Below are positions 24,042 through 32,692 of a stretch of 64,000 nt of DNA, piece after piece. The DNA comes from Xanthobacter autotrophicus Py2 (GTDB lineage: Bacteria; Pseudomonadota; Alphaproteobacteria; Rhizobiales; Xanthobacteraceae): NCBI GenBank assembly GCA_000017645.1, contig CP000781.1:620001-684000 (forward strand), written 5' to 3'. The notes beneath the pieces are model-generated. The model was not told the origin of the DNA. It searched no databases and was given only the letters and a program-made list of their open reading frames with translations. The position numbers were made by a program, and so were the translations under genes. Numbering within the stretch: the stretch's first letter is position 1; every line of letters starts with the position of its first letter.

Positions 24042-26105
24042 ATGGCCACGTCCGTTCAGAAGATCACCCTTTCGTCCTCGCGGGACATCCCCTTCAACAA
24101 GCTGGTGCTCAGCCAGTCCAACGTCCGCCGGGTGAAGGCCGGCGTCTCCATCGAGGAACTCGCCGAGGACATCGCCCGGCGCGGCCTGCTCCAGGGCCTC
24201 AATGTCCGCACCGTGATCGATGCTGATGGCGTCGAGACCGGCATGTACGAGATCCCGGCCGGCGGCCGGCGCTACCGGGCGCTGGAGTTGCTGGTGAAGC
24301 GCAAGCGCCTCGCCCGGACGGCTCCCGTGCCCTGCATCCTGCGCGAAGGCGGCATTGCCGAGGAGGATTCCCTTGCCGAGAATGTCCAGCGCGCACCGCT
24401 GCACCCGCTCGACCAGTTCAGGGCGTTCCTTGCGTTGCGGGAGAAGGGCCAGTCCGAGGAGGAGATCGCGGCCGCCTTCTTCGTCTCGGTCGCAGTGGTG
24501 AAGCAGCGGTTGAAGCTCGCCTCCGTCTCGCCGAAGCTGCTCGACGTCTATGCCGAGGATGGCCTCACCCTCGACCAGCTCATGGCCTTCACCGTGTCGG
24601 GTGATCATGAGCGGCAGGAGCAGGTGCTGGAGCGTCTCGCCCAGGCTTACGACAAGCAACCCCATGCGATCCGGCGCATGATGACGGAGGGTGCGGTGCG
24701 GGCATCCGACAAGCGGGCCCGCTTCATCGGCATCGGGGCCTATGAGACGGCTGGCGGCACCGTGCTGCGCGACCTGTTCCAGGGGGACGACGGCGGCTGG
24801 CTGCAGGATGTCACCCTCGTCGATCGCATGGTGGCGGCAAAGCTCGCCATTGAGGCCGACGGGATCCGCGGCGAAGGCTGGAAGTGGATCGAGGTGGCGC
24901 CGGACTTTGCCTATGGCCACACCTACGGCCTGCGCCAGCTGCGGGGTGAGCCGACGCCCCTGACCGAGGAGGAGGAGGCAGCTCGGGCGAGGGCCCAGGC
25001 CGCATATGATCGCCTCTCCGAAGAATATGCCGATGCCGACGAGCTTCCCGAGGAGGTCGATGCGCGGCTCGGTGAGCTCGAGGCGGTGCTGGAGGCCTTT
25101 GAGACGCGCCCCCTCGCGTTCGATCCGGCGGAGGTCGGCCGCGCCGGCGCCTTCGTCAGCATCGCCCAGGACGGCAAGCTCCGGGTGGAGCGGGGATATG
25201 TCTGCCCGGAGGACGAGGTGCCGGTCGTGCAGGACGATGAAGCTCCCGCCGGGACCGATGGAGAAGACCATGCGGCCTCGGCCCCTCGTCAGGAAGCAGC
25301 CGTAGGTGATGCACCTGCGGAGCCCGAGGAAGAAGACGGCCTCGCGCCGATCTCCGATCGGCTACTTACGGAGCTGACCACCCATCGCACCCTCGGCCTG
25401 CGCCATGCCCTGGGCGAGCAGCCCGATGTCGCCTTCCTCGCTGCGGTCCACGCTCTGACGCTGAAGGCCTTCTACGTCTACGGCTCGGACAGCTGCCTTG
25501 AGCTCGACCTCAAGAGCGTGTCCTTCAACGCCCAGGCGCCGGGCCTCAACGACAGCGTTTCGGCCGAGGCCATTCGTGTCCGGCACGAAAACTGGGCCAA
25601 GGCTCTGCCCAAGGAGCCGGGCACGCTCTGGGACACCTTGAGCGGGTGGGAGCGTGACAGCCAGGCCGCCTTGTTCGCCCATGTGGTGAGCCTCTCGGTC
25701 AATGCGGTGCATGAAGCATGGAACCGCCGTCCCCGCGCCTTCGCCCATGCCGACCGGTTGGCGCAGGCGGTAGGGCTCGACATGGCGGCGGCGGGATGGA
25801 GGCCCACTGTTGACACCTTCCTCGGCCGGGTCACCAAGGCCCGCATCCTGCAGGCGGTGACCGAGGCGAAGGGGGAACGTGCAGCTGAGCGGATCGCCCA
25901 CCTCAAGAAGGGCGACATGGCACGGGAGGCAGAAGCCCTCCTTGCCGACAGCGGCTGGCTCCCGGAGGCGCTGCGGAACCAGCCCTCCGACACCGCCGGC
26001 GAAGAGACGGCGGAGACCGACGGCGAAACGGCCATGGGCGAAGGGGAAGACCTCGCCGACACTGAGGAGCCCGAAGTGATCTCCTCCTCGATTGCTGCCG
26101 AATAA
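24042..26105 (+). CDS. ParB/RepB/Spo0J-family partition-like protein (second copy)
   Basis: A 687-residue protein from ATG 24042. The ParB N-terminal fold is plain: DIPFNKLVLSQSNVRRV, IPAGGRRYRALELL, DSLAENVQRAPLHPLDQFRAF. An HTH follows (IAAAFFVSVAVVKQRLKLASVSPKLL). The long C-terminal part has an acidic linker (near residues 400-440) and a helical end shared with the first copy at 312-2159. It belongs to the ICE core set next to the DUF932 and toprim genes. Probable role: maintenance or regulation of the element; the DNA site is not identified. Confidence 0.88.
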   Translation: MATSVQKITLSSSRDIPFNKLVLSQSNVRRVKAGVSIEELAEDIARRGLLQGLNVRTVIDADGVETGMYEIPAGGRRYRALELLVKRKRLARTAPVPCILREGGIAEEDSLAENVQRAPLHPLDQFRAFLALREKGQSEEEIAAAFFVSVAVVKQRLKLASVSPKLLDVYAEDGLTLDQLMAFTVSGDHERQEQVLERLAQAYDKQPHAIRRMMTEGAVRASDKRARFIGIGAYETAGGTVLRDLFQGDDGGWLQDVTLVDRMVAAKLAIEADGIRGEGWKWIEVAPDFAYGHTYGLRQLRGEPTPLTEEEEAARARAQAAYDRLSEEYADADELPEEVDARLGELEAVLEAFETRPLAFDPAEVGRAGAFVSIAQDGKLRVERGYVCPEDEVPVVQDDEAPAGTDGEDHAASAPRQEAAVGDAPAEPEEEDGLAPISDRLLTELTTHRTLGLRHALGEQPDVAFLAAVHALTLKAFYVYGSDSCLELDLKSVSFNAQAPGLNDSVSAEAIRVRHENWAKALPKEPGTLWDTLSGWERDSQAALFAHVVSLSVNAVHEAWNRRPRAFAHADRLAQAVGLDMAAAGWRPTVDTFLGRVTKARILQAVTEAKGERAAERIAHLKKGDMAREAEALLADSGWLPEALRNQPSDTAGEETAETDGETAMGEGEDLADTEEPEVISSSIAAE

Positions 26106-26123
26106 TCCTCCCCGGGCAACCTG

Positions 26124-26179
26124 GCCCGCCGTCCGTGGCTCCGCGATCCCCCCATCGCGTGGCCGGACGGCGGGCTTTT
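26124..26179 (+). terminator. Rho-independent terminator after second ParB-like gene
   Basis: Perfect 12-bp stem GCCCGCCGTCCG (26124-26135) / CGGACGGCGGGC (26164-26175) followed by TTTT. The 28-base loop contains its own small stem CGCGAT/ATCGCG. It sits 18 bases after the stop and 20 before the toprim start. Confidence 0.72.
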
Positions 26180-26195
26180 CTCTTGGAGCGTCCCT

Positions 26196-27233
26196 ATGAC
26201 GGATGCTGCGCACGATCTCGCACGGCGGCTGGGGCGGCAGGCGGAGGCAGTTTGCCGCCATTATCTCTCCGCGGGTCGGCGGCAGGGGCACTATTGGCAG
26301 GTGGGCGATGCTCGCAACTCGCCCGGCCGCTCCATGTTCGTGCGGCTGACGGACAGCGTGAAAGGCCATGCCGGCAAATGGACCGATGCGGCGACGGGAG
26401 AACACGGCGATCTCCTCGACGTCATCCGGGAAAGCCGAGGTCTGCCCAACTTCAGCGACGTGGTGGCCGAGGCTCAAGCCTTTCTGCACATGCCCCGATC
26501 CTGGCAGGTCGCGGAAGCTCCCGTGTTCAGGACGAACAGCCCTTCACGTGACCCTGTCACCTCGGCATGTCGTCTCTTTGCGGCCGCAAAGCCGATTCCG
26601 GGCACAATCGTGGAGACGTATCTGCGGAAGCGCGGCATCACGGCTCTGCACGAAACCGGAAGCATGCGCTTTCACCCGCGCTGCTATTACCGCCCGGATC
26701 CACGCGAGCCCATTCAACCCCGGCCGGCCATGATCGCCGCCGTCACCGATCTCAGACAACGAGTCATGGGCATCCACCGGACATGGCTCGCTCCCGACGG
26801 ATCGGACAAGGCAAGCATCGCCACGCCCCGACGTGCCATGGGCCACCTGCTGGAACATGCCGTTCGCTTCGGCAGGCCTGACAACGTTCTGGCCACCGGC
26901 GAGGGCATCGAGACCATCCTTTCCGTGCGGACCGTGCTGCCCAGCCTCCCGATGGCAGCGGCGCTCTCGGCCGCTCACCTTGCCGTCGTCGCATTCCCAC
27001 CCGACCTGCGGCGGCTCTACATCGTCCGCGACAACGATCCTGCCGGCGACAGGGCACGGGACAGCCTTATCGCACGAGCGGCTTCTGCCGGGATCGAGGC
27101 CATCGTGCTCTCACCAGCTCTCGGAGACTTCAACGAGGATCTGCGCGCCTTTGGCGTCGACGCGTTGCGAGCGGGACTCCGATGTCAGCTTGCACCTGAT
27201 GACGTCGGCCGCTTCATGGTGCTGAGCCCGTGA
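26196..27233 (+). CDS. Toprim-domain (primase-like) protein, DUF7146 type
   Basis: A 345-residue protein with GGAG seven bases upstream of ATG 26196. The N-terminal half has a zinc-free primase-like region (GRSMFVRL, GKWTDAATGEHGDLLDVI). The C-terminal half is a Toprim domain: VLATGEGIETILSV carries the catalytic Glu, and LYIVRDNDPAGDRARDSL the D-x-D pair. Such proteins are standard in alphaproteobacterial ICEs and plasmids and probably help start replication or process DNA after transfer. It follows directly after the ParB-like gene's terminator. Confidence 0.85.
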   Translation: MTDAAHDLARRLGRQAEAVCRHYLSAGRRQGHYWQVGDARNSPGRSMFVRLTDSVKGHAGKWTDAATGEHGDLLDVIRESRGLPNFSDVVAEAQAFLHMPRSWQVAEAPVFRTNSPSRDPVTSACRLFAAAKPIPGTIVETYLRKRGITALHETGSMRFHPRCYYRPDPREPIQPRPAMIAAVTDLRQRVMGIHRTWLAPDGSDKASIATPRRAMGHLLEHAVRFGRPDNVLATGEGIETILSVRTVLPSLPMAAALSAAHLAVVAFPPDLRRLYIVRDNDPAGDRARDSLIARAASAGIEAIVLSPALGDFNEDLRAFGVDALRAGLRCQLAPDDVGRFMVLSP

Positions 27234-27571
27234 GCTGGAGCGACAGGGAGCGGGAATGCTCTGACGTCACGCTCTGATGCCCACCGTTGCTAGAGGATCC
27301 GCAGCCAGGCCTTCCAGAGGGCGATCGGCCGGCAGTCGTTCCGGACCGGCAATGGCTCCGGCCGGTGATTTTCCGGCGGCGGTGTTTCCCCACGACGCAA
27401 GCGTCGCGGGTCCCGACACACGCCTTTCCATCGCGAAGCAAAATCGCCGGCCTCCGCCATCCTCCGCTGCCGCTCCGGCCCCGCGTTTCCCGCGGGGTGC
27501 AGGTCCGTCCCGCCCGCCGGCTTCGTCGCCATGAAGGCCGCAAGGCTGCGGTCCAATCGACGGAGCCTCCC
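27234..27571. other. Spacer between toprim and DUF2493 genes
   Basis: Frames are open through this GC-rich stretch but the predicted peptides are unlike proteins. No gene or strong hairpin identified; a leader for the DUF2493 gene is possible. Confidence 0.3.
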
Positions 27572-28492
27572 ATGAGCACCGAGCACGACGAACCCCACGC
27601 CTCTTCTCCCACTGATCACCTGCTGCAGGAACTTCAGCTCTACGGCTACCGTCCCTTCGGGGACGAGCCCGATTCCCGGCCGCTTCCCGAAACTGACCGT
27701 ATCACCGGCGCAATCGCCGATATCTTCGATGCGCTGATCGCGACACTGCAGGACACCCGCCTGGAGCCCGACCTTCCCGACCTCCTTTGGTCGACCGTCC
27801 ATCTCTTCCACCGTGCCGCCGGCCGCATCTCCGGTACCCTCGACGACAATGAGCAGGGCCAGCGCCGTAGCCAGCAGGAGCAGGACGGCAGCGAGGTGCG
27901 CTCGGTGGAACTGGAACGTCTGATCGTCGAGGGGCAGAGCCTCATGGAGCGCCGCGATGCCTTCGAGCTGATGCGGGATGAAGCCGCCGATGCCTTCGAG
28001 CGGCACACCGGCTCAGCCTGGCGCCCACGCGCCGGATCCCTAGTGAACCATCGGCACCTGACCTCAGCTCTTATCGACAGCCGCGACTTCCTCGCCGCCC
28101 GCAGGCGGGCGCAGACCGAGGTGCTGATGCCCGCAGGTCCGAAGATCGCCTTCTCCGGCGGCGACACGGTGGACCACAGGCTCATCTGGACCAAGCTCGA
28201 CCAGATCCACGCCAAGCACCCGGACATGGTGCTGCTGCACGGCGGTTCGGCCAAAGGTACCGAGCGGATCGCCGCCTGCTGGGCCGATGCGCGAAAGGTG
28301 CCGCAGGTCGCCTTCAAGCCCGACTGGACACGGCACGCTAAGGCCGCCCCCTTCAAGCGCAACGACCAGATGCTCTCGGTCATGCCCATCGGGGTCATCA
28401 TCTTCCCCGGCACCGGCATCCAGGACAATCTCGCCGACAAGGCCCGCAAGCTCGGCATCCCGGTCTATCGCTTCGGGGCGGGTGGCGCATGA
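27572..28492 (+). CDS. DUF2493 (SLOG-like) domain protein
   Basis: A 306-residue protein from ATG 27572. The first 180 residues are mostly helical and family-specific. The C-terminal 120 residues are a DUF2493/YspA Rossmann-type domain: KIAFSGGDTVDH, MVLLHGGSAKGTERIAACWADARKV, FKRNDQMLSVMPIGVIIFPGTGIQDNLADKARKLGIPVYRF. That domain belongs to the SLOG superfamily, which binds nucleotides or nucleotide-derived signals and is also found in defence genes. In ICEs of this type it is a fixed neighbour of the toprim gene. Ligand unknown. Confidence 0.82.
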   Translation: MSTEHDEPHASSPTDHLLQELQLYGYRPFGDEPDSRPLPETDRITGAIADIFDALIATLQDTRLEPDLPDLLWSTVHLFHRAAGRISGTLDDNEQGQRRSQQEQDGSEVRSVELERLIVEGQSLMERRDAFELMRDEAADAFERHTGSAWRPRAGSLVNHRHLTSALIDSRDFLAARRRAQTEVLMPAGPKIAFSGGDTVDHRLIWTKLDQIHAKHPDMVLLHGGSAKGTERIAACWADARKVPQVAFKPDWTRHAKAAPFKRNDQMLSVMPIGVIIFPGTGIQDNLADKARKLGIPVYRFGAGGA

Positions 28493-28877
28493 GCGCTGCC
28501 TTCCTCCACCTTCGGAATCGGATTTCACGGTGCGTCGCCGCTTTTCACGAGATTGCGGTTCCCATCATCGATTTTCCGCGGACAGGCGAGCGGGACCAGC
28601 ACTCATCACGGGTGGAGCTCAACGCGCCTTCCCGAGCCTGACCATGCAGGCAAATGGCTGCACCCGGTGCTCTTCGAGCAAGAGACCACCCCCGCTTTCC
28701 TGCGCAGATCCTTTGGTGCCGGCCGAGGGCCTGGTGCTATCAACCCGCAAGGGGTCGGCTACGCACAGCGTGCCGCCACTCCCGCTTTGCCGCCACGGTG
28801 ATTGCGGCCCGCGGCCGGACCCATCGGGCGCCTGTCAGCGGGGGATGGTCCTCCGCTTCGAGCAGGAGCCGGACCCC
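28493..28877. other. Spacer after the DUF2493 gene
   Basis: No supported gene. A phrase near 28785 (CCGCTTTGCCGCCACGGTGATTG) resembles one near 32330 (CCCTTCGCCACCGTGATCG), both a little upstream of small ICE genes, hinting at a repeated leader element. Confidence 0.3.
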
Positions 28878-29045
28878 ATGTCGTCCACCGATGCACAGGC
28901 CTTCGCCCTCAGCCTCGCCAAGACCTTGATGGTCGTCATCGTGATCTTCCGTGCGCGCGACGGCACCCTGTCCGTCGTGCCTGCCGACGAGTTCGACGGC
29001 GACGCCTCCCAGATCATCCGTGAGATCGACCCCTTCGGGTCCTAA
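28878..29045 (+). CDS. Small conserved-looking protein
   Basis: A 55-residue protein (MSSTDAQAFALSLAKTLMVV, then IVIFRARDGTLSVVPADEFDGDAS). ATG 28878 has GGAG nine bases upstream; ATG 28845 would add 11 residues. The hydrophobic stretch is short and the acidic end ordered, so it is probably soluble. I do not recognise a family. It is the last plus-strand gene before the minus-strand ATPase. Confidence 0.5.
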   Translation: MSSTDAQAFALSLAKTLMVVIVIFRARDGTLSVVPADEFDGDASQIIREIDPFGS

Positions 29046-29065
29046 CAGGAGTGAAACGAGACGCC

Positions 29066-29611
29066 TCAATCTACTTGGTTCAGGGCTTCCAACTGGCCGA
29101 TGATGAAATCAGCGCGGTCCGCAACCGATACCCTGGGCAGGATCGTCACCTCATAGCCGAGCTTCGGATAGGCCGCGATCAGGCGCTCATATTCGGCAAT
29201 CGCCGCCGACAAATCGTGCTGGCGCGCGTCATCGCCGCTGAAGATCTCTGGCCATGGGGGTGTCATAAAGACAGTGCGATTGTAGCGATGGGCATTGCAG
29301 AGCGTCTCGGAAATGGGCTCCCCGGTTGCGTATTCAAGCGCAACGGCCGCATCGACAAGCCCGCGGTCAAAAAAGACCCATCCGCTCTGGGCAAAAGCCG
29401 TGGACCTGTCGTCCAGCGCCATGGCGATCGCACGTCGCGCAAAAGCGGCCAGATCCACCCAAGGCAGATCCGATCCGCCGCTGCGGATCTGCTCGGCGAC
29501 AATGCGCCGCCCTGGCTCCTCGACCGCGGCAAAGCCACGGCGTGCAAGCTCGGCGATCAGTGTCGACTTGCCCCCGCCGGAGCAACCCGAAATGACGACA
29601 TAACGATCCAT
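29066..29611 (-). CDS. AAA-type ATP-binding protein (AAA_28 type)
   Basis: A 181-residue P-loop protein; ATG 29611 is chosen as nearest to the P-loop, with 29620 and 29629 as alternatives. YVVISGCSGGGKSTLIAELARRGFAAVEEPGRRIV carries Walker A and the EEPGR motif typical of AAA_28 proteins. WVFFDRGLVDAAVALEY gives the Walker-B-like Asp, and RYNRTVFMTPPWPEIF follows. These small ATPases resemble thymidylate-kinase-like NTPases, and their role is undefined. It is transcribed against the surrounding ICE genes, so it is probably a single-gene insertion. Confidence 0.75.
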   Translation of the reverse strand: MDRYVVISGCSGGGKSTLIAELARRGFAAVEEPGRRIVAEQIRSGGSDLPWVDLAAFARRAIAMALDDRSTAFAQSGWVFFDRGLVDAAVALEYATGEPISETLCNAHRYNRTVFMTPPWPEIFSGDDARQHDLSAAIAEYERLIAAYPKLGYEVTILPRVSVADRADFIIGQLEALNQVD

Positions 29612-30327
29612 ACCCACCATCTCATTCATCTCGGGAGCGCGGCGTTTGAACTGACCCGCGGCGCACACGATCTCGGCCTTCGATCCTTGCCTCATGGGGA
29701 CATCAGGCTGGCCAGTGCAGCCTCGCCATACGCTCTGTCCAGCCCCTGACGCGGGGCTCGGATCGACACGACCCGATCAGGCAAGAGCAAATCAGCGGGG
29801 CGACATTTCCCATGTCGTCGAGGATGCGATGGCGACCGTGAGAGGATCGAGTCACGAGGCCCCGATTGTGCGAGCATGGCAGGGCTTGGTGACAAGCTTC
29901 GCGCGGTTGCGCGCGAATCCTCGCATGGCCGGTGAGGAAAGCGTTCCACCCGTTGGTCCTGTCAGTTCGACGCACACGCAATGGCCGGAAAATGAAGAGG
30001 TCAACACCGGTGAAGGTTGGGCCGCCTTCGTGCAGGGCCCGTGAGAAATCACCATCATCTCCTTATCTCCAACCGTTGATCGCGCGCACCAGCTGGCCTC
30101 TTCCATGGCCTGATCTGGCCGAAGGCCGGCTGCGCCTCGACCGCCTCTGCCGCAATGGCGGCGTCGGGCTTTCTTCCCCTGGGCGTTCCGCCCATTCCTC
30201 GCGCGACAAGAAAGTCCTCCTTGGCCATCAAGCCCCGGCCGGGGTGCGGCGGCAGTCGCCTTCGGCCCTTCGATCGCCATCGAGGCCGCAACGGGGCGGG
30301 CTCGGAAACGGAAGACGGAGATCGACA
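29612..30327. other. Spacer between AAA ATPase and DUF736 gene
   Basis: About 700 bases without a convincing gene on either strand; open frames give Arg/Pro-rich peptides typical of GC-rich noncoding DNA. It should hold the promoters of both divergent neighbours. A ribosome site GACGGAG precedes the DUF736 start. Confidence 0.35.
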
Positions 30328-30654
30328 ATGGCCACCATCGGTACTTTCAAGAAGACCGGCACGAACGAATTCACCGGCGAGATCGTCACCCTCAGCGTCC
30401 AGGCCAAAGGCGTGCGCATCGTCCCCGACCTGCGCGCCAATGGCGAGAACGCCCCCAGCCACCGGGTCCTGGTGGGCCGGATCGAGATCGGCGCCGCTTG
30501 GTCCAAGCGCTCCAGCGAGGGCCGCGACTATCTGGGCCTCAAGCTCGACGATCCGAGCTTCAACGCCCCCATCTACGCCAACCTCTTCGACGACGAGGAT
30601 GCCGACACCTTCTCGCTGATCTGGTCCCGCCCCAGCGGGCGACGCGGCGAGTGA
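30328..30654 (+). CDS. DUF736 family protein
   Basis: A 108-residue protein (MATIGTFKKTGTNEFTGEIV at the start, AAWSKRSSEGRDYLGLKLDD and IYANLF later), a textbook DUF736 member of normal length. DUF736 genes are nearly universal markers of alphaproteobacterial ICEs and plasmids; the biochemical role is not known. A compact GC hairpin follows the stop. Confidence 0.9.
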   Translation: MATIGTFKKTGTNEFTGEIVTLSVQAKGVRIVPDLRANGENAPSHRVLVGRIEIGAAWSKRSSEGRDYLGLKLDDPSFNAPIYANLFDDEDADTFSLIWSRPSGRRGE

Positions 30655-30664
30655 GGCGCTCAAG

Positions 30665-30688
30665 GCCCCGGCCGGCTCCGGCCGGGGC
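30665..30688. terminator. Hairpin between convergent DUF736 and XRE genes
   Basis: Perfect 11-bp stem GCCCCGGCCGG / CCGGCCGGGGC with a 2-base loop. No T run, but its place between convergent genes suits a bidirectional stop. Confidence 0.5.
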
Positions 30689-30728
30689 TCTCACTTCGAA
30701 GTCAGCAGTTGCCAGCCGGTCCCGCGCT

Positions 30729-30977
30729 TCACTCGACCGTGTTTTCGGGTCCGCTCGGCACGTCCGCGGCGGGTCTCTTCAGCAAGGCGGCGGCGTCGAG
30801 CTCAAGGGCGCAGGCCAAGCGATCTACGACATCGATGCTGGCGTTGTAGACGCTGCGCTCCAACGAGCTGATATAGGTGCGGTCGATCCCGGCGCGATGG
30901 GCGAGCTCTTCCTGCGACAGGCCTTTGGCGAGCCTCGCAGCCTTCAAATTCCGGGCGAACACCTCTCGGATCTCCAT
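30729..30977 (-). CDS. XRE-family regulator
   Basis: An 82-residue single-domain HTH protein (REVFARNLKAARLAKGLSQEELAHRAGIDRTYISSLERSVYNASIDVVDRLACAL). Its normal place in these ICEs is divergent from the DUF2285 genes, and it is a likely repressor of transfer or excision functions. The short C-terminal tail has no sensor domain. Confidence 0.88.
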   Translation of the reverse strand: MEIREVFARNLKAARLAKGLSQEELAHRAGIDRTYISSLERSVYNASIDVVDRLACALELDAAALLKRPAADVPSGPENTVE

Positions 30978-31111
30978 GGTCGAGAGAGCATCGCCTTGAT
31001 GAGTATTTCACCACGGAGTATTCTCTACAAACGCGACCGTGGCAGTGGTGTCATTGGAAGTCGTGTAGGATTTAGGGAAGAACCCGATCTTGAGAGAAGT
31101 GGCAGGCAGAC

Positions 31112-31372
31112 ATGGTGACTGCGGCGTTCGAGGACACTGCACCGACGGGTCCCGAACTGACGGACTATGACCGGGCGCACATCAGGCTCTATGCCCGCCT
31201 GCTTGATGCAACGGCGGATGGCGCCGGCTGGGAGGAGATCGCCGCGGTGCTGTTCGGCATCGACGCGGCTCGAGAGCCCGAACGCGCCCGTCATGTCCAT
31301 GACAGCCATCTTGCCCGCGCCCGTTGGATGGCCGCCGGCGGCTATAAAGACCTTCTCCGCCGCCCCGCCTGA
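31112..31372 (+). CDS. DUF2285-type small protein
   Basis: An 86-residue protein (LTDYDRAHIRLYARLLDATADGAGWEEIAAVLFGIDA, then HDSHLARARWMAAGGYKDLL). The DGAGW-ExxxxxLFG and ARWMxxxGYxxLL pattern is that of the DUF2285 C-terminal unit. Its partner at 31703-32260 has the same ending. Likely DNA-binding; function unknown. Confidence 0.75.
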   Translation: MVTAAFEDTAPTGPELTDYDRAHIRLYARLLDATADGAGWEEIAAVLFGIDAAREPERARHVHDSHLARARWMAAGGYKDLLRRPA

Positions 31373-31491
31373 GTCGACAGGGGTGATGCCGCAAGCGCAT
31401 CACGCGATGCCTTTTAGCCGGCTTCTCACGCCCCTCTCAATCCCCGATTGTCTTTGCTCAATGCGCACGCCTCTGATGCGGAGACGAGTGA

Positions 31492-31836
31492 ATGAAGCCG
31501 GACACATCGCGCTGGCGGGATAACGCCAGCTACGATTACTTCGACGACCTGTCGGTCGAAGGCCTCGCCTGGGAATGCCTGCGCCGGGACGAAGCCTATC
31601 AAGGTCATTACCAGTCCATCGTGACCACCGGCGCCGACGCCGAGCCGCTCCCCCGGGAGGTGGAGCAGCGATGGGGGCTGCGATTTCGCAGCACGCCCTT
31701 CCATGAGCGCCGTCGAGCAGACCGTTTTGTGGTCCCCCATCGTCGACCCGGCCGTCGTGCTTCTTGGTCCATCTCCGGATTTCTTGGCCGGCGCACGCAT
31801 GAACGTCCTCGACAGCGCTTCCGTGGTGCAAAGTAG
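31492..31836 (+). CDS. Small transcriptional-regulator-like protein
   Basis: A 114-residue protein whose first about 65 residues (MKPDTSRWRDNASYDYFDDL, LAWECLRRDEAYQGHY, LPREVEQRWGLRF) match the short domain often found just before DUF2285 proteins in these ICEs. The rest is Arg-rich and overlaps the DUF2285 gene by 134 bases, so a shorter coding region or a frameshift-linked product is possible. Confidence 0.65.
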   Translation: MKPDTSRWRDNASYDYFDDLSVEGLAWECLRRDEAYQGHYQSIVTTGADAEPLPREVEQRWGLRFRSTPFHERRRADRFVVPHRRPGRRASWSISGFLGRRTHERPRQRFRGAK

Positions 31837-32260
31837 CCCTGAGGGGAAGCTTGCCATCCTTGGCTTTGCCGCGCGTTCGTCCCAACTCCTTTCCTTGCCG
31901 GGTTCTGATCCTGACGCGCCTATCGCTGCAATCATTCCGTTGGACACCGATATCGTGGGCCGCGTGGAAGCTTTATCCCGCTTTTGGCGCACCATCGAAG
32001 GTCGCCCGGCGCTCCCCGACACGCGGATGACCACACAGCAGCGGCGGCGCCTGCGCGCCATGATGCTGGCAGCCGACGGCCGCGCTGACGGCGCCAGCTA
32101 TCGCGACATCGCATTCGCGCTCTATGGCCAGAGGCGCATCGCCGCCGAGCCTTGGAAGACCTCGTCGCTGCGGGATCGCGTCATCGGTCTCGTCAAGGGT
32201 GGCCGAGCGCTGATCGCCGGCGGCTATCTCAAGCTTCTGCGTCATCGCCGGCGACCATAA
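31703..32260 (+). CDS. DUF2285 domain-containing protein
   Basis: A 185-residue protein. The first half (VLWSPIVDPAVVLLGPSPDF) is beta-rich. The second half is the DUF2285 unit (TTQQRRRLRAMMLAADGRADGASYRDIAFALYG, then GGRALIAGGYLKLL). It is a fixed ICE gene next to the HTH and RepA genes. It overlaps the preceding regulator-like gene in another frame. Probably DNA-binding; no enzymatic motif. Confidence 0.8.
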   Translation: MSAVEQTVLWSPIVDPAVVLLGPSPDFLAGARMNVLDSASVVQSSPEGKLAILGFAARSSQLLSLPGSDPDAPIAAIIPLDTDIVGRVEALSRFWRTIEGRPALPDTRMTTQQRRRLRAMMLAADGRADGASYRDIAFALYGQRRIAAEPWKTSSLRDRVIGLVKGGRALIAGGYLKLLRHRRRP

Positions 32261-32399
32261 CCGCATCGCCGAGACGTTCGGGGTGGGCATTTTACGCCCC
32301 TCAACTTCCCCATCCCCCACGACGGCCGCCCTTCGCCACCGTGATCGCCATCCGCCGCTGATGATCAGTGGCCCGATAGCGCCCACGGAGGTTCGATCC

Positions 32400-32678
32400 A
32401 TGCGCCCCGATGCTGTCCCGCTGCCGCCGCGCTATCTGCGCACCAAGGAAGCCGCGGTCTTCCTCAGCCTCTCGCCCCGAACGCTCGAGAAGCACCGCAC
32501 CTACGGAACTGGTCCCGCCTATCGCAAGCTCGGCGGACGGGTCGTCTATTCCGTCGAGGATTTGCAGGCCTGGGTGGCCCGAGGCGCCGTCACCTCCACC
32601 TCCGATCCGCGCGGCTCCATCCTGCCGGCCAAGCGTCATTCCATGCCTGGCGTCCTGCCGGGCAGCCCCGCGCGCTGA
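32400..32678 (+). CDS. Helix-turn-helix (excisionase/AlpA-like) protein
   Basis: A 92-residue protein with a MerR-like winged helix (YLRTKEAAVFLSLSPRTLEKHRTYGTGPAYRKLGGRVVYSVEDLQAWVARG), the domain used by excisionases and AlpA-type regulators. GGAG lies eight bases upstream of ATG 32400. It directly precedes the replication initiator and probably controls excision or repA. Confidence 0.85.
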   Translation: MRPDAVPLPPRYLRTKEAAVFLSLSPRTLEKHRTYGTGPAYRKLGGRVVYSVEDLQAWVARGAVTSTSDPRGSILPAKRHSMPGVLPGSPAR

Positions 32679-32692
32679 GCGGCCATTTCATC

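Noticed and set aside
28287..28844. Upstream extension of the small protein at 28878
   Set aside because: The extension overlaps the DUF2493 gene in another frame and then crosses noncoding sequence.
30055..30663. Minus-strand frame opposite the DUF736 gene
   Set aside because: DUF736 is a clear family match on the plus strand with a ribosome site; the minus frame is its shadow.
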